The position numbers and the translations under genes are program-made. Shown in pieces: positions 8,675 through 18,711 of a stretch of DNA of 64,000 nucleotides. Under the pieces are notes generated by a model. It ran no database searches, had not been told where the DNA came from, and worked only from the letters and a program-made list of their open reading frames with translations. How positions within the stretch are numbered: the first letter of the stretch is position 1; each line of letters begins with the position of its first letter. Source of the stretch: Deltaproteobacteria bacterium. Lineage in GTDB: Bacteria > Bdellovibrionota_C > UBA2361 > SZUA-149 > JAITKM01. The stretch covers positions 124,001 to 188,000 of the forward strand of contig JAITKM010000007.1 of the NCBI GenBank assembly GCA_031278395.1, read 5' to 3'.

Positions 8675-9763
8675 CTACGTGATGGAAACAAAAATCGTGT
8701 TGGATTTATCTATGCCCATAATATCTAAGGCTTCTATATAAAACGCAATTTTTGTGCCGCAATAAGTTTGGTCTGAGTTAAAAATCGGCGACAATAGGAT
8801 ATGTTCTAGTTTTTTAGCAGAACGCAAATCCAACACGAAATTATCTAACCCGTCAATCAACCGCACACCATAAAGTCCACCTGGCACACTTTTCACTTGG
8901 GCGGGATTAGCCAAAGCATAAAGTCGCTGATCTACTCCACCAATGCACATCAAGGTTTGAGCAACCAAACTATCCGGCATGCCAGTTGGTAAAAATAAAC
9001 TCATTTCAAGAACTAAAAATTTATCCACCAGCACTGTTTGGCTTGGTTTGCTCTCAAGCCAATATTTCATAGAAAAGCCAGTTGTAGTGTTTGGTAAGTG
9101 CGAACCTAGTCCAGATTTGACTTTATAATCTTTAAAAATTGTAATTTTCCCAGCACTAAGTAGTTCAGTTTTAAAAAGAACATATAAGAGATCCTGTGTA
9201 TGTGTCAGTATCGAAACAGTTGTCGGTTGACTTACCACCGAGTTTGCTTGAGTTTGAAACTCGAGATTATTAGTCAAATAGGTTTTAAAACTACTCTCTC
9301 CTAAATCAAAATTTGATACAGACAAATTCACTTTACGCGGCTTGTATTCAAAGCCAACCAATGCTCCTTGATAAAATGGCGCAAAACGCAAGGTCATAAG
9401 TTGAGTATCAATATTAAATAATTCTTCTTCTGGAAGATTATAGTTTTCAACAATAAATCTAACCCAACCTAGATTAGGGTCAACATCTGGTTTAGGAATA
9501 GCGTCAATATTGACTTGAGTATTTAAAACGGCTTTATAAAACTCCCGATACGCCGCTGGTGAGCAGTCATTAGTTTGAAATACAGCTATGGCGTCAGTAT
9601 AGCTTTTTAAAGCCGCTTGGTAACGTTTCTCGTTATAAGCAGCTAAATTATGCCGGGACGCCTTAATAAATAAGGCTACTTTATCCATCTGTGTTTTAAG
9701 CCTGATTAAGCTGGTTTGTTTTAAGTTGATAGTCATAAATTCTAAGATATTAAAAATTTCCAT
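8675..9763 (-). CDS. Hypothetical protein, 362 residues
   Basis: I do not recognise this protein. It is soluble with no signal peptide or clear membrane segment. Residues about 10-75 are helical with a TPR-like NEKRYQAALKSYTDAIAVFQ stretch, and the remainder is mixed alpha/beta. The first ATG (9763) overlaps the upstream ATPase gene by 22 bases; an in-frame ATG at 9736 (MTINLKQTSL) avoids the overlap and may be the true start. Neither has a convincing ribosome site. The overlap suggests co-transcription with the ATPase gene. Confidence 0.6.
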   Translation of the reverse strand: MEIFNILEFMTINLKQTSLIRLKTQMDKVALFIKASRHNLAAYNEKRYQAALKSYTDAIAVFQTNDCSPAAYREFYKAVLNTQVNIDAIPKPDVDPNLGWVRFIVENYNLPEEELFNIDTQLMTLRFAPFYQGALVGFEYKPRKVNLSVSNFDLGESSFKTYLTNNLEFQTQANSVVSQPTTVSILTHTQDLLYVLFKTELLSAGKITIFKDYKVKSGLGSHLPNTTTGFSMKYWLESKPSQTVLVDKFLVLEMSLFLPTGMPDSLVAQTLMCIGGVDQRLYALANPAQVKSVPGGLYGVRLIDGLDNFVLDLRSAKKLEHILLSPIFNSDQTYCGTKIAFYIEALDIMGIDKSNTIFVSIT

Positions 9764-11034
9764 AAAGGAATAATTGTAATTTCCTTTGCGTCTTTTTTTA
9801 TTATTTTTTCCTCATTACGAGTAATTAAAGATGATTTTTTTAACCCCATTTCCGTCATTGCATCAAATAATGCGGATGTTTCTCTTTCAAGCGTTTTCTC
9901 ATTAGAAACGGAATCACAGACCTGAATTAGTTTTATATCATTGAGTTTATCGCTAACTATAAAGTCTACTTCCTTTCCGTTTTTTGTCTTATAATAATTA
10001 ATTTTCTGAAAGTTTCGACACAGATGAATAAAAACCAAATTTTCTATTTTTGATCCGAAATTGGAATTAAAACTTGTTGAAATTGAACTAACAAAAGAAT
10101 GATCTATGCAATAAATTTTTTTAGGATTAACATTTTGCTTATTTAACGAGGTTGAGAAAAGTTTTACAGGAAATAAAAAATACGCGTCATGAAACCATGT
10201 TATAACCTCACCTACAAATTGTTTACTAACTTTAAATCCTATCGATGAAAGATAATTTACTAAATTATTTATGCTATACAAAGACGAGATATTATTTATC
10301 AAATGCACTGCCAACTTGTATATTGCTTGCGGATTATCAGAGTTATGCCTCTCAATAATATCTCTGAATAAAATCGTTTCCAAATATTCTTGATGTATCT
10401 TTAAACGTAATTTATCAGAAACATTTAAGACCTCAGGAAAACCACCTTGTATTAAATACTCTTCCAATTTATTTTGAAGAAGATATTTTTCTTGCGAAGA
10501 AGAAGCCGACTTTTCATTTAATTCCAAATCAAAACAAAACTCCGCAAAAGAAAAAGGGAAAATCTCCCAACTTAAAGAGCGACCGCGCATCTGCGTAGCA
10601 ATCTCTTTAGAAAGCATTTTAGATGATGAGCCTGTAATATAAACTTCATTATTTCCATTTTGCAATAACCGATTAACAAAGGACTCCCAACCATCAACTA
10701 CTTGAATCTCATCAAAAAAATAATAGACTTGGCTCTTTTGATTTAAAGGATAGAGTTGAAAATAAGCATCCAGAATTAATTGAAGATTATCTTTATTAAA
10801 AAAACTTAACCTATCATCAAAAAAATCAAAATACAAAATATTTGTCTTTGGAACTCCTGTGCGCAGCAGGTTATCAATAATCTGATTTAAGAAATATGAT
10901 TTCCCGCTACGACGAACACCAATAAAAATGGATGCTTTTTTAGATATTTTTTCAAAAATAATTTTACGAGGAATTCCAACTTCAAAATTATTAACCTGGA
11001 AATCTAAAATAATAGTTTTTAAAATTTCTAACAC
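9742..11034 (-). CDS. AAA_14/DUF4143-family ATPase
   Basis: This 430-residue protein has Walker A GVRRSGKSYF near residue 40, Walker B YYFFDEIQVVDGWE and sensor-like VYITGSSSKML followed by RGRSLSWEIFPFSFAEF. This layout typifies the archaeal-type AAA_14 ATPases joined to a C-terminal DUF4143 domain. The C-terminal half ends with KEVDFIVSD, a PD-(D/E)xK-like strand common in DUF4143. Cellular roles of the family are poorly known; many are accessory and horizontally moved. The start lies in front of a 345-base divergent gap shared with pilP. Confidence 0.85.
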   Translation of the reverse strand: MLEILKTIILDFQVNNFEVGIPRKIIFEKISKKASIFIGVRRSGKSYFLNQIIDNLLRTGVPKTNILYFDFFDDRLSFFNKDNLQLILDAYFQLYPLNQKSQVYYFFDEIQVVDGWESFVNRLLQNGNNEVYITGSSSKMLSKEIATQMRGRSLSWEIFPFSFAEFCFDLELNEKSASSSQEKYLLQNKLEEYLIQGGFPEVLNVSDKLRLKIHQEYLETILFRDIIERHNSDNPQAIYKLAVHLINNISSLYSINNLVNYLSSIGFKVSKQFVGEVITWFHDAYFLFPVKLFSTSLNKQNVNPKKIYCIDHSFVSSISTSFNSNFGSKIENLVFIHLCRNFQKINYYKTKNGKEVDFIVSDKLNDIKLIQVCDSVSNEKTLERETSALFDAMTEMGLKKSSLITRNEEKIIKKDAKEITIIPLWKFLIS

Positions 11035-11379
11035 CGAGCGTCCTATTTTTTTATTTTTATAAATTTAAATTGAGACAAATACCTCTCTCAAAGACGTTAA
11101 TTAAGATTATATAAAGTGGTTAGTTTTGCAACCACTTTATTAAAAAATCAGGCTATTTTTATACCAGATTAAATATTATTAATAATTTATATAAGTTATA
11201 TAATATAAAATTGTTTTTTGTAGTCGTTAAATTTATTTTTTATCTACGAAATTTCCACTATAAATTTTAATATATTAAAAAATGCGGTTGCAAGAAGTAT
11301 AATTTATGCTAGAGCGCTCAAGCGCACTTATAGCCTCCCTCTTTCTTTGAGAACTATTAATTACTAACAGTAAATACTT
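11035..11379. other. AT-rich divergent intergenic region between the ATPase gene and pilP
   Basis: These 345 bases separate two divergent genes and should hold promoters for both. They are very AT-rich, with TATAAT-like strings such as that near 11298, but no -35/-10 pair with good spacing could be fixed. No RNA gene or clear repeat is seen. Confidence 0.4.
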
Positions 11380-11850
11380 ATGAACAAGCGAATTTTTTTT
11401 ATAGCTTTAGTTGTTTTTTTTAGTTGTTTAGAACAAGTTAGCGGACAACAAGTAGAAGAAAAATTTATTAACCCCAAAGACGTCCAACTTCTAAGTATTA
11501 AATATAACGAAAAAACTGAAACCCGTAATCCGTTTCAAGCTACGGCATTACCACCTAAACCCCTTCAAGATATTTCAAAAGTTCCGCCGCTAGAAAGATA
11601 TGAATTAGATAAATATAAACTGACAGCTACAGTTCAGGATTACGAAGGCAAATATAAAGGCAATCTGGTTGACCCTAACAACAAAGGCTATTTAGTTACA
11701 GTTGGCGACAAGGTTGGCAATAATGGCGGCAAAGTAATTAGCGTAGACGACAATAAAGTTGTAGTGCAAGAGCAGGACATAGACGTCAACAGAGTAGAAA
11801 AAACAATTACACACGAGTTTTTATTAAAGAAAAACAATACTAATGATTGA
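11380..11850 (+). CDS. pilP: Type IV pilus assembly protein PilP-like
   Basis: PilP is an inner-membrane-attached periplasmic protein that links the PilMNO platform to the PilQ secretin. The 156-residue protein has an N-terminal hydrophobic export segment, RNPF at 49-52, the PLERYELDKYKLTATVQD strand pair and KGYLVTVGDKVGNNGGKVIS with a final basic tail. These match the PilP beta-domain. The Cys at residue 16 is not in a good lipobox. No pilM, pilN, pilO or pilQ lies next to it. It overlaps the next gene by 8 bases. Confidence 0.78.
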   Translation: MNKRIFFIALVVFFSCLEQVSGQQVEEKFINPKDVQLLSIKYNEKTETRNPFQATALPPKPLQDISKVPPLERYELDKYKLTATVQDYEGKYKGNLVDPNNKGYLVTVGDKVGNNGGKVISVDDNKVVVQEQDIDVNRVEKTITHEFLLKKNNTND

Positions 11851-13132
11851 ATTTCAATTTAAATCTTATCATTTTGACATGGCAGTTAGTGCCGCCACCT
11901 TTAAATATGCTGTTGATAATCAATATTTCTTTGAAGAAAAAATAACCTTTGAGCAGGCGCGCAAGTTTGAAGAACTACCTGAAACTAGCCAGCAAGCATT
12001 TTTCCGAGCTTTAGAAAACTTATTTATTGCGGTTGGAATTAGCTATTATAAAGCCTTCATCCCTGAAAAGATTAAGTTTGAAGCTGAGGTTGTCCAACTT
12101 ACTCCTGACGAAGCAAATTTCTGGAATACCTTTTATACCCAAGGTTTGGCAGAGTTTGCCTATCAAAACAAACTTGAATTGCAGGGAAAAATTAATTTCC
12201 CAGTTACACCTAACCTCACCAAAACAGCTCAAACCCTAACCTTGTCCGAGACAGTTTTAGTTCCAGTTGGCGGTGGTAAAGATTCAAATGTAACAATTGA
12301 AGCTTTGCGGGCAAAAAATATTCATATGTTATTATTTGCAGTTCGTTCTTTAAAAGTCATTAATAACTGTATGCGAGTTGCTAACCTGCCATCTATTATT
12401 ATTGGACGAACCATTTCGCCCGAACTAATTAGACTTAATAATGATGGAGTTACTTTAAATGGGCATGTCCCAATTACTGGAATAATTAGCTTTATTGCGG
12501 TCGCTACGGCAATTCTAAACGGACTGTCGGCGGTGGTTTTGTCTAATGAGCGCTCGGCCGATGAAGCTAATGTTGATTTGGCTAATCACCAGTGGAGCAA
12601 ATCTTTTGAAGCAGAACAGTTAATTGCTACCCACATCAAACGCTATATTGTAAGTAATCTGGATTATTTTTCATTTCTACGTCCGTATTCCGAATTATTT
12701 ATTGCTAACCAATTTGCAAAGTTGCCCCAATACCATAATGTTTTTACTAGCTGCAACAAAGCCTTTATGATTGATTCCAACCGGCGGGCTGAATATTGGT
12801 GCGCCAACTGTGATAAATGTCGTTTTGTTTTTTTAGCGTTAGCTGTGTTTATGAGCAAAGCGCAATTATTAGAAATTTTTAAAGTGAATTTGCTAGACCA
12901 AGCCGACCAAGAACAGGGTTACAGAGAGTTACTAGGCTTATCAGGACATAAGCCTTTCGAATGTGTTGGCGAAATTGACGAGTCTCGTGCAGCGTTGTGT
13001 GAGCTAGCCAAAAAAGCTGAGTGGCAAAATGATTTGTTAGTTAAAAAATTAATAACAGAAATAGGAGAATATGATTATCGCGCTTGGCTGACACCTTCAG
13101 AACAGCATCTTATTCCAAAAAGATTTTTATAG
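11843..13132 (+). CDS. murL: MurL-type UDP-MurNAc-L-Ala-L-Glu epimerase
   Basis: MurL epimerises the terminal L-Glu of UDP-MurNAc-L-Ala-L-Glu to D-Glu, bypassing glutamate racemase, and works with an L-Glu-adding MurD variant. The 429-residue protein has a PP-loop-like PVGGGKDSNVTIEAL (141-155), NGHVPITGIISF, VVLSNERSADEAN with NHQWSKSFEAEQL, YFSFLRPYSELFIA, FTSCNKAF with CANCDKC, and LLGLSGHKPFECVGEI. This motif series is what I recall of the MurL family; I have no alignment. It overlaps pilP by 8 bases. No murI or murD is in the window. Confidence 0.72.
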   Translation: MIEFQFKSYHFDMAVSAATFKYAVDNQYFFEEKITFEQARKFEELPETSQQAFFRALENLFIAVGISYYKAFIPEKIKFEAEVVQLTPDEANFWNTFYTQGLAEFAYQNKLELQGKINFPVTPNLTKTAQTLTLSETVLVPVGGGKDSNVTIEALRAKNIHMLLFAVRSLKVINNCMRVANLPSIIIGRTISPELIRLNNDGVTLNGHVPITGIISFIAVATAILNGLSAVVLSNERSADEANVDLANHQWSKSFEAEQLIATHIKRYIVSNLDYFSFLRPYSELFIANQFAKLPQYHNVFTSCNKAFMIDSNRRAEYWCANCDKCRFVFLALAVFMSKAQLLEIFKVNLLDQADQEQGYRELLGLSGHKPFECVGEIDESRAALCELAKKAEWQNDLLVKKLITEIGEYDYRAWLTPSEQHLIPKRFL

Positions 13133-13139
13133 AAATTAT

Positions 13140-13183
13140 CTACCACCCCATATTTTTGCGCAGTAAGAAATGCGGGGTGGTAG
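13140..13183 (+). terminator. Hairpin after murL
   Basis: Two 16-base arms (13140-13155 and 13168-13183) pair at 14 of 16 positions around a 12-base loop. It starts 7 bases after the murL stop. No long U-tract follows, so it may act as a transcript end or mRNA-stabilising stem rather than a classical terminator. Confidence 0.5.
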
Positions 13184-13336
13184 ACAAGAAATGTAATAAG
13201 TTACGAATGTTAACTTTGGGAACCTCAAAAAATAACAAAAACAAAAAATTGGAAAAATTCGGAAACTTATATTGTATTTTATTAATACATCCTCTATACA
13301 GGGACGCTATTTAAAGTTTGGGTAGAAGTGTCTAAA

Positions 13337-13387
13337 ATCTCCTGTTAGATTTGGTGTCGCTCTAAATGCAAAAATCTGACAGGAGAT
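13337..13387 (+). repeat. 16-bp inverted repeat upstream of the ankyrin gene
   Basis: The arm at 13337-13352 (atctcctgttagattt) pairs with 13372-13387 throughout, with one G-U pair, around a 19-base loop. The stem ends 58 bases before the ankyrin start and could be an operator, an mRNA leader stem, or a member of this genome's palindrome set. The rest of the 313-base gap (13133-13445) shows nothing else I can name. Confidence 0.5.
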
Positions 13388-13445
13388 AGTAAGAAAAGGT
13401 TTTATTATTTTCCTGAGTTAGTCCATTTTTACCCAAAGTATTACA

Positions 13446-15050
13446 ATGATTTCTAAAACAATTATTGAATATTTCCTTGAACAAGGAGATATTGCCAGCT
13501 GCCTGCAATTGACGCCAGATTCAATCCCTTACAAAAAGTTTTACTCTTTGTTTCAAGAAATTCGTCGCGTCATAGATTGTGCTGAACGTGACGAGTTGAA
13601 AAAGCTTGCACAAAATTTATTAGTTGCCTTTTGCAAAAAGTTCCCAGCTTGGGATACTAAGCGCAAACACGATAAAAAAACGCAAGCAATTTTTAAAATT
13701 GTCGGTAGCTTCCCGAATAACCCAAACGCAATTTATTTCGGAGAACGACCTGATTTTCCTGACGATTACAACTATGAAAACGAAATTGAGAAGTATTATC
13801 AACGTTGGCAAATAGCGCTTGAGGGACTTCTCGAAATCGGTGAACTTAATTTTCGTTATTGGTATGGAGATGAGCAGGACTCTACCGGCTTGATGAACGC
13901 CGTTAAATACGGCGACTATCGTTTGACAAAAATGTTTATTGATGCCGGCGCAGATATTAATAGCGATGATATTCTGATGCTCGCGGTAACACATCAGGTA
14001 TCCAACGAAAATCAGCATATGATTGTTAGAATGCTGCTTGATTCAAAAGCTATTATCAATCGTAACGGCGATAATGGACATACTTTGCTGAAAATGGCTA
14101 TTGACAGTTATAGTAATAGCTACCAGTGTAACGAAAAGATTATCGAATTTTTGCTTGACGCTGGCGCAAGAAACGAGGACTTAAGATTGTTCAATTTAGC
14201 CTGTCAAAAGCGTCTATCCCTTCAAGTATTCCAATTGTTGTGCGAGAGATTACTCACAACGCAGGAGAAAAAAAATAATGTATTATTTTTAATTCTCCAA
14301 CCGGAATACAAACATTATGTCAAGAAGATACTAGACCTTGGCGCTGACCCGAATGCTGTTAATGCAGACGGAGACACGCCGCTTTATTATCTTGCTAAGA
14401 ATGGCAATAATAGAGAAATAGTTGAGACACTTTTGGAAGCCGGCGCAAAGATAGATATCAAAAACGCAGACGGAAATGACTATCCGCATCTAGCCGCTAT
14501 AGTTAGAGACTATTTCTCTGACCAGACAAACGTCTATTTTCAGGATCTACTGGATAAGTATCCAGATTGCGCCAAAGTAACCAACTATCGCGGTGAAACG
14601 TTACTCCATGTTTTACTGCGTAATCAGAAACCCTATCCACTCCATAAGTTTTTAAATGATTGTCAAACATTTATTTCCGCAGGTGTGGATATTAACGCCC
14701 AAGACTCTGAAGGAATGACTGCGTTGATGCTGATGGCGCAAATTGGCGCGCCAAACGTAGTCGAGTTCCTGTTGGACAACAATGCATTAGTCGACCTTGT
14801 GAATAACAACGGCGATAATGCGTTGATCCTTGTTTCAAAAAAATACAACGCTCGCAACAAGGAAGAAATACCAAAGGATAACTACGAGCAAACCATGGCC
14901 TGGCATGCGGTTACAAAATTATTAATCAATGCCAATGCTAAATTGGACATTGTTAATCGCGATGGGCTCAATGCGTTACAAATCGCAGCTGAACGCAATT
15001 ACTTAGACCTTGTTAAATTGCTGTATCAAGGCAAGACGCTATTGTTTTAA
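13446..15050 (+). CDS. Ankyrin-repeat protein
   Basis: The 534-residue protein has a helical N-terminal part of about 150 residues. Ankyrin repeats of about 33 residues follow, recognisable by units such as TGLMNAVKYGDYRLTKMFID, GDTPLYYLAKNGNNREIVET, GMTALMLMAQIGAPNVVEFL and GLNALQIAAERNYLDLVKLL. At least seven repeats run to the C-terminus, some degenerate. There is no signal peptide. Ankyrin arrays bind proteins; a partner cannot be named. G+C appears a little higher than in neighbouring genes. A strong terminator follows. Confidence 0.9.
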   Translation: MISKTIIEYFLEQGDIASCLQLTPDSIPYKKFYSLFQEIRRVIDCAERDELKKLAQNLLVAFCKKFPAWDTKRKHDKKTQAIFKIVGSFPNNPNAIYFGERPDFPDDYNYENEIEKYYQRWQIALEGLLEIGELNFRYWYGDEQDSTGLMNAVKYGDYRLTKMFIDAGADINSDDILMLAVTHQVSNENQHMIVRMLLDSKAIINRNGDNGHTLLKMAIDSYSNSYQCNEKIIEFLLDAGARNEDLRLFNLACQKRLSLQVFQLLCERLLTTQEKKNNVLFLILQPEYKHYVKKILDLGADPNAVNADGDTPLYYLAKNGNNREIVETLLEAGAKIDIKNADGNDYPHLAAIVRDYFSDQTNVYFQDLLDKYPDCAKVTNYRGETLLHVLLRNQKPYPLHKFLNDCQTFISAGVDINAQDSEGMTALMLMAQIGAPNVVEFLLDNNALVDLVNNNGDNALILVSKKYNARNKEEIPKDNYEQTMAWHAVTKLLINANAKLDIVNRDGLNALQIAAERNYLDLVKLLYQGKTLLF

Positions 15051-15072
15051 TCGTAGCCGTTTCGTTTTTACA

Positions 15073-15126
15073 CCTTGCGCCATAACGGATTTTATAATCC
15101 ATAGTTATGGCGCAAGGTTTTGTTTT
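15073..15126 (+). terminator. Rho-independent terminator of the ankyrin gene
   Basis: The arms ccttgcgccataac (15073-15086) and gttatggcgcaagg (15104-15117) are perfectly complementary over 14 bp, with a 17-base loop. The T-rich run ttttgtttt follows directly. It lies 23 bases after the ankyrin stop, in the convergent gap before eno. Confidence 0.88.
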
Positions 15127-15318
15127 CCTCTTACTCTCTCTACAAATTTTACCCGTGCAAAAACATATTCACTTCTTGATTTATATCAGCTATTATCGGG
15201 AGAATCTTCCAACGCCTCCGGAAGATTCAAATCGTATTTATCTGGCAGGGTCATCTTTATAATTTAACAACCTCATTAGTTATCTTTTCGTAAAGTAGCG
15301 ATCTCAAGATTTTCATAA

Positions 15319-16599
15319 CTACCCTAGCCTTTTATACCGTCCATATTGAGCAGAGTCACCTAATTCAGTTTCAATTTCAAGCAAGCGATTATATTTAGCA
15401 ATACGTTCACTACGGCAGGCGGAACCAGTTTTTATTTGCCCACCGCCCATTGCTACAGCTAAGTCCGCAATAAACGCATCTTCAGTCTCACCAGAACGAT
15501 GCGAAATAATATAATTCCAGCCAGCTTCACGACATAAATTAATAGTTTGAATTGTTTCAGTTACCGAACCAATTTGATTGACTTTTATTAAGACTGCATT
15601 AGCGCTATTTTCTTTAATACCGCGCTTAACAAATTCTGGATTAGTAACAAATAAGTCATCGCCAACAATCTGGGTTTTGCTACCAATTAGCGAAGTTAAT
15701 TGATTAAAACCACTCCAATCATGCTCGTTTAAGCCATCCTCAATCGAAACAATCGGATATTTAGCAACCCAAGCTTGCCAAAGCGCAATCATTTCTTCAG
15801 TGGTTTTGACTCCACTTTTGGATTTAAACAAATCATACTTACCTTCCTTAAATAGCGAACTCATTGCTGGGTCTAAAGCAATAAAAATATCTTTACCCGG
15901 CTTAAACCCAGCACTTTCAATAGCTTCAATAATAACCTCGCAAGCCTCCTCATTGCTCTTTAAATCTGGCGCAAAACCGCCTTCATCACCAACCCCCACT
16001 GCATAACCTTTCTTTTTCAAAATACTTTTTAAAGCATGAAAAGTTTCTGCACCATAACGCAATGCCTCTGCAAAAGATGAAGCGCCCCAAGGCATAACCA
16101 TAAACTCTTGAAAATCTACACTATTCTCCGCATGTAGACCGCCATTCAAAATATTCATCATCGGCACTGGCAAAACAGACGCCCCTGCCCCACCTAAATA
16201 CACATACAGCGGCACATCAACTGCAATTGCTGCCACGCGAGCTACTGCCATTGAAATACCAAGAATGGCGTTTGCGCCTAAGCGAGCCTTATTTGGCGTA
16301 CCGTCTAACTTAAGCATAAGGTTATCAATTTCTAGCTGGTTTCTTGGATCTAAACCAACTAGCTTGGGGGCAATAATAGTATTGACATTATTAACGGCTT
16401 TTAAGACCCCTTTACCTAAATAGCGAGTCTTGTCTCCGTCACGCAGCTCCACTGCTTCATTTTCACCAGTTGAAGCCCCAGACGGAACCGAAGCGCTGGC
16501 TGTTATGCCATTACTTAAAGTAATTGTAGCTTTTAAGGTCGGATTTCCTCTTGAGTCTAGGATTTCTATAGCTTTAACCGATGCAATTTGTAAATTCAT
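15319..16599 (-). CDS. eno: Enolase
   Basis: Enolase converts 2-phosphoglycerate to phosphoenolpyruvate in glycolysis. The 426-residue protein has the typical start ([17 protein letters not shown]), the flexible [17 protein letters not shown] loop, [11 protein letters not shown], the Mg2+ ligand region [21 protein letters not shown], and [19 protein letters not shown] followed by [15 protein letters not shown]. All catalytic motifs are present and length is normal. It is the last gene of an acpP-glyA-nrdR-eno run. Confidence 0.98.
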   Translation of the reverse strand: MNLQIASVKAIEILDSRGNPTLKATITLSNGITASASVPSGASTGENEAVELRDGDKTRYLGKGVLKAVNNVNTIIAPKLVGLDPRNQLEIDNLMLKLDGTPNKARLGANAILGISMAVARVAAIAVDVPLYVYLGGAGASVLPVPMMNILNGGLHAENSVDFQEFMVMPWGASSFAEALRYGAETFHALKSILKKKGYAVGVGDEGGFAPDLKSNEEACEVIIEAIESAGFKPGKDIFIALDPAMSSLFKEGKYDLFKSKSGVKTTEEMIALWQAWVAKYPIVSIEDGLNEHDWSGFNQLTSLIGSKTQIVGDDLFVTNPEFVKRGIKENSANAVLIKVNQIGSVTETIQTINLCREAGWNYIISHRSGETEDAFIADLAVAMGGGQIKTGSACRSERIAKYNRLLEIETELGDSAQYGRYKRLG

Positions 16600-16687
16600 A
16601 TTTCCTCTCTTTAATTAATTTAATAGTTAATAAAATTGTAACCGTTCAACCTCTTGTAAATTAATATCTAACACCCCGCATTTTTTG

Positions 16688-17143
16688 CTACCGGTGTTGT
16701 AATATCCCTTTTAGTGTATCTACAAACTCGCTCACATCAGAAAATTCACGATAAACCGAAGCAAAACGCACATATGCAACTTGGTCGAGCTGTTGCAATT
16801 TTTTAATTAGCATTTCACCAATTACCTTACTGGTAACTTCTTTATCGCCGTTTTCTAATAAAGCCGCTTCAATCGACTTAACCAGCTCTTCCATATCAAC
16901 TACCTTGACTGGTCTTTTTTCACAGGCCTTCTTTAGTCCACTTAAAATTTTATACCGGTCAAATTCTTCGCGCTGTCCGCCTTTTTTAACTACCATTGGC
17001 AAACTATCCTCAATCCGTTCAAAAGTCGTGTACCTGAACTTACAGCTTTCACATTCCCTGCGTCGACGCACAGAACGTCCATCCACCCCTTCGCGAGAAT
17101 CTACAACTTTCGTTTCTGTGCTATCACATTTTGGACAACGCAT
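16688..17143 (-). CDS. nrdR: Transcriptional repressor NrdR
   Basis: NrdR represses ribonucleotide reductase genes in response to ATP/dATP. The 151-residue protein has a zinc ribbon with Cys3, Cys6, Cys31 and Cys34 (MRCPKCDSTE...CESC), RRRRECESCKFRYTTFERIE, and an ATP-cone domain from about residue 49 (VVKKGGQREEFDRYKILSGL). It starts 9 bases after glyA, and this glyA-nrdR linkage is common in proteobacteria. No reductase gene is in the window. Confidence 0.97.
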   Translation of the reverse strand: MRCPKCDSTETKVVDSREGVDGRSVRRRRECESCKFRYTTFERIEDSLPMVVKKGGQREEFDRYKILSGLKKACEKRPVKVVDMEELVKSIEAALLENGDKEVTSKVIGEMLIKKLQQLDQVAYVRFASVYREFSDVSEFVDTLKGILQHR

Positions 17144-17152
17144 AAGCTAACT

Positions 17153-18397
17153 TTACTTAAATAGCGGGCGCTTTTGACACAACTCAATCACACGACCACG
17201 CACTTTCTCCAGCTCCTGAGACTTGCTAAAATTTTTAACTACCATCTCAATACAATTTGCTACTTCGCGAATATCTGTAGAGTCAAACCCACGCGAAGTT
17301 ATTGCGGGCGTGCCAATCCGAATACCACTAGTTACTTTTGGTGGTTGCGGGTCATCCGGCACAGTATTTTTATTAACTGTAATTCCAACCTGATCTAGGG
17401 CTACTTCAGCTTGCGCTCCAGTAACTCCTAAACCTCGTAAATCCAAAAGCAATAGGTGTGAATCCGTGCCGCCGCTGACAATTTTAAAACCTTTTTTTAG
17501 CAACTCTTCAGCTAACAATTGTGCGTTTTTTACAACTTGCCGTGCATACTTTTTAAACTCTGGGCTTTGCGCTTCTAAAAAAGCCACTGCTTTACCAGCA
17601 ACTTGGTGCATATGTGGTCCGCCCTGAATCCCAGGAAAAATCATTTTGTCCAGTGCGGACGCAAAAACTTTTTTAGCCAGAATAAGCCCGCCGCGTGGTC
17701 CGCGTAAGGTTTTATGGGTCGTGCTGGTTACCACATCAGCAAACGGAAATGGATTCTGATATGCTCCGCCAGCAATTAATCCGGCATAATGAGCAATATC
17801 AGCCATAAAAATTGCACCCACTTCATCTGCAGCTATCCGAAAAGCTTCCCAGTCCAATTGCCGTGAATACGCCGACGCGCCAGCAATAATCATTTTGGGT
17901 TTATGTTCACGCGCTAGTCGAATTATTTCGTCTCGTTCGTAACGCTGTGTTTGGGGATCAAGTCCGTAAGCCACAATTCGAAAATATTTACCAGAAAAAT
18001 TGACTGGACTGCCATGTGTTAAATGCCCACCATGATCAAGACGCGGTCCTAAAACTGTATCACCTGGTTTAAGTAGGCTGTAATATACAGCCATATTTGC
18101 GGTCGAACCGCTGTGTGGTTGCACATTAGCAGTTTCAGCACTGAACAAAGTTTTGGCGCGCTCAACTGCTAAGCGTTCTACTTCGTCATAATTGACACAA
18201 CCGCCGTAATATCTCGCGCCGGGATAACCTTCGCAATATTTATCAGTCAGAATTGACCCTACAGCCTCGCGCGTCGCCGCGCTGACGCAATTTTCAGATG
18301 GAATTAGCTCTAAAGATAACTCTTTTCTTTGGGCTTCTTTCTGAATTAGTTCAAAGATAGCTGGGTCTGTTTGACTTAAGGACGTTTGTAAAACCAT
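17153..18397 (-). CDS. glyA: Serine hydroxymethyltransferase
   Basis: This PLP enzyme converts serine and tetrahydrofolate to glycine and 5,10-methylene-THF. The 414-residue sequence has [56 protein letters not shown] and the PLP-lysine motif [14 protein letters not shown] (Lys229). Length is normal. It lies between acpP (74-base gap) and nrdR (9-base gap) on the same strand. Confidence 0.98.
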   Translation of the reverse strand: MVLQTSLSQTDPAIFELIQKEAQRKELSLELIPSENCVSAATREAVGSILTDKYCEGYPGARYYGGCVNYDEVERLAVERAKTLFSAETANVQPHSGSTANMAVYYSLLKPGDTVLGPRLDHGGHLTHGSPVNFSGKYFRIVAYGLDPQTQRYERDEIIRLAREHKPKMIIAGASAYSRQLDWEAFRIAADEVGAIFMADIAHYAGLIAGGAYQNPFPFADVVTSTTHKTLRGPRGGLILAKKVFASALDKMIFPGIQGGPHMHQVAGKAVAFLEAQSPEFKKYARQVVKNAQLLAEELLKKGFKIVSGGTDSHLLLLDLRGLGVTGAQAEVALDQVGITVNKNTVPDDPQPPKVTSGIRIGTPAITSRGFDSTDIREVANCIEMVVKNFSKSQELEKVRGRVIELCQKRPLFK

Positions 18398-18471
18398 GGG
18401 ATTTTTAATCGTAATTCGTAATCTTCGCCACTACTAGAGTTTTCTAGCAGGGGAAAACTACAAATCAAAAG

Positions 18472-18711
18472 TTACTCGGAGACATGTTGTTTGATATAAT
18501 TGATGGCGTCGCCAACGGTTCGTATTTTTTCTGCTGCTTCGTCAGAAATTTCTATATCGTATTCCTCTTCAAGAGCCATAACTAGCTCTACAATATCTAA
18601 AGAGTCTGCACCGAGATCATCAATAAAACTAGCTTCTGGAGTAACCTCATCAGCTGCAACATTCAACTGCTCAACAACTATCGCTTTTACTCTCTCTTCT
18701 GTATTAGACAT
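18472..18711 (-). CDS. acpP: Acyl carrier protein
   Basis: The 79-residue acidic protein carries acyl chains for fatty acid and lipid A synthesis. The phosphopantetheine attachment site is Ser37 in [20 protein letters not shown]. The rest ([20 protein letters not shown]) is canonical. The ATG is preceded on its strand by a GGAGG-like site (tatggaggct). The fab genes usually adjacent are not in this window. Confidence 0.97.
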   Translation of the reverse strand: MSNTEERVKAIVVEQLNVAADEVTPEASFIDDLGADSLDIVELVMALEEEYDIEISDEAAEKIRTVGDAINYIKQHVSE

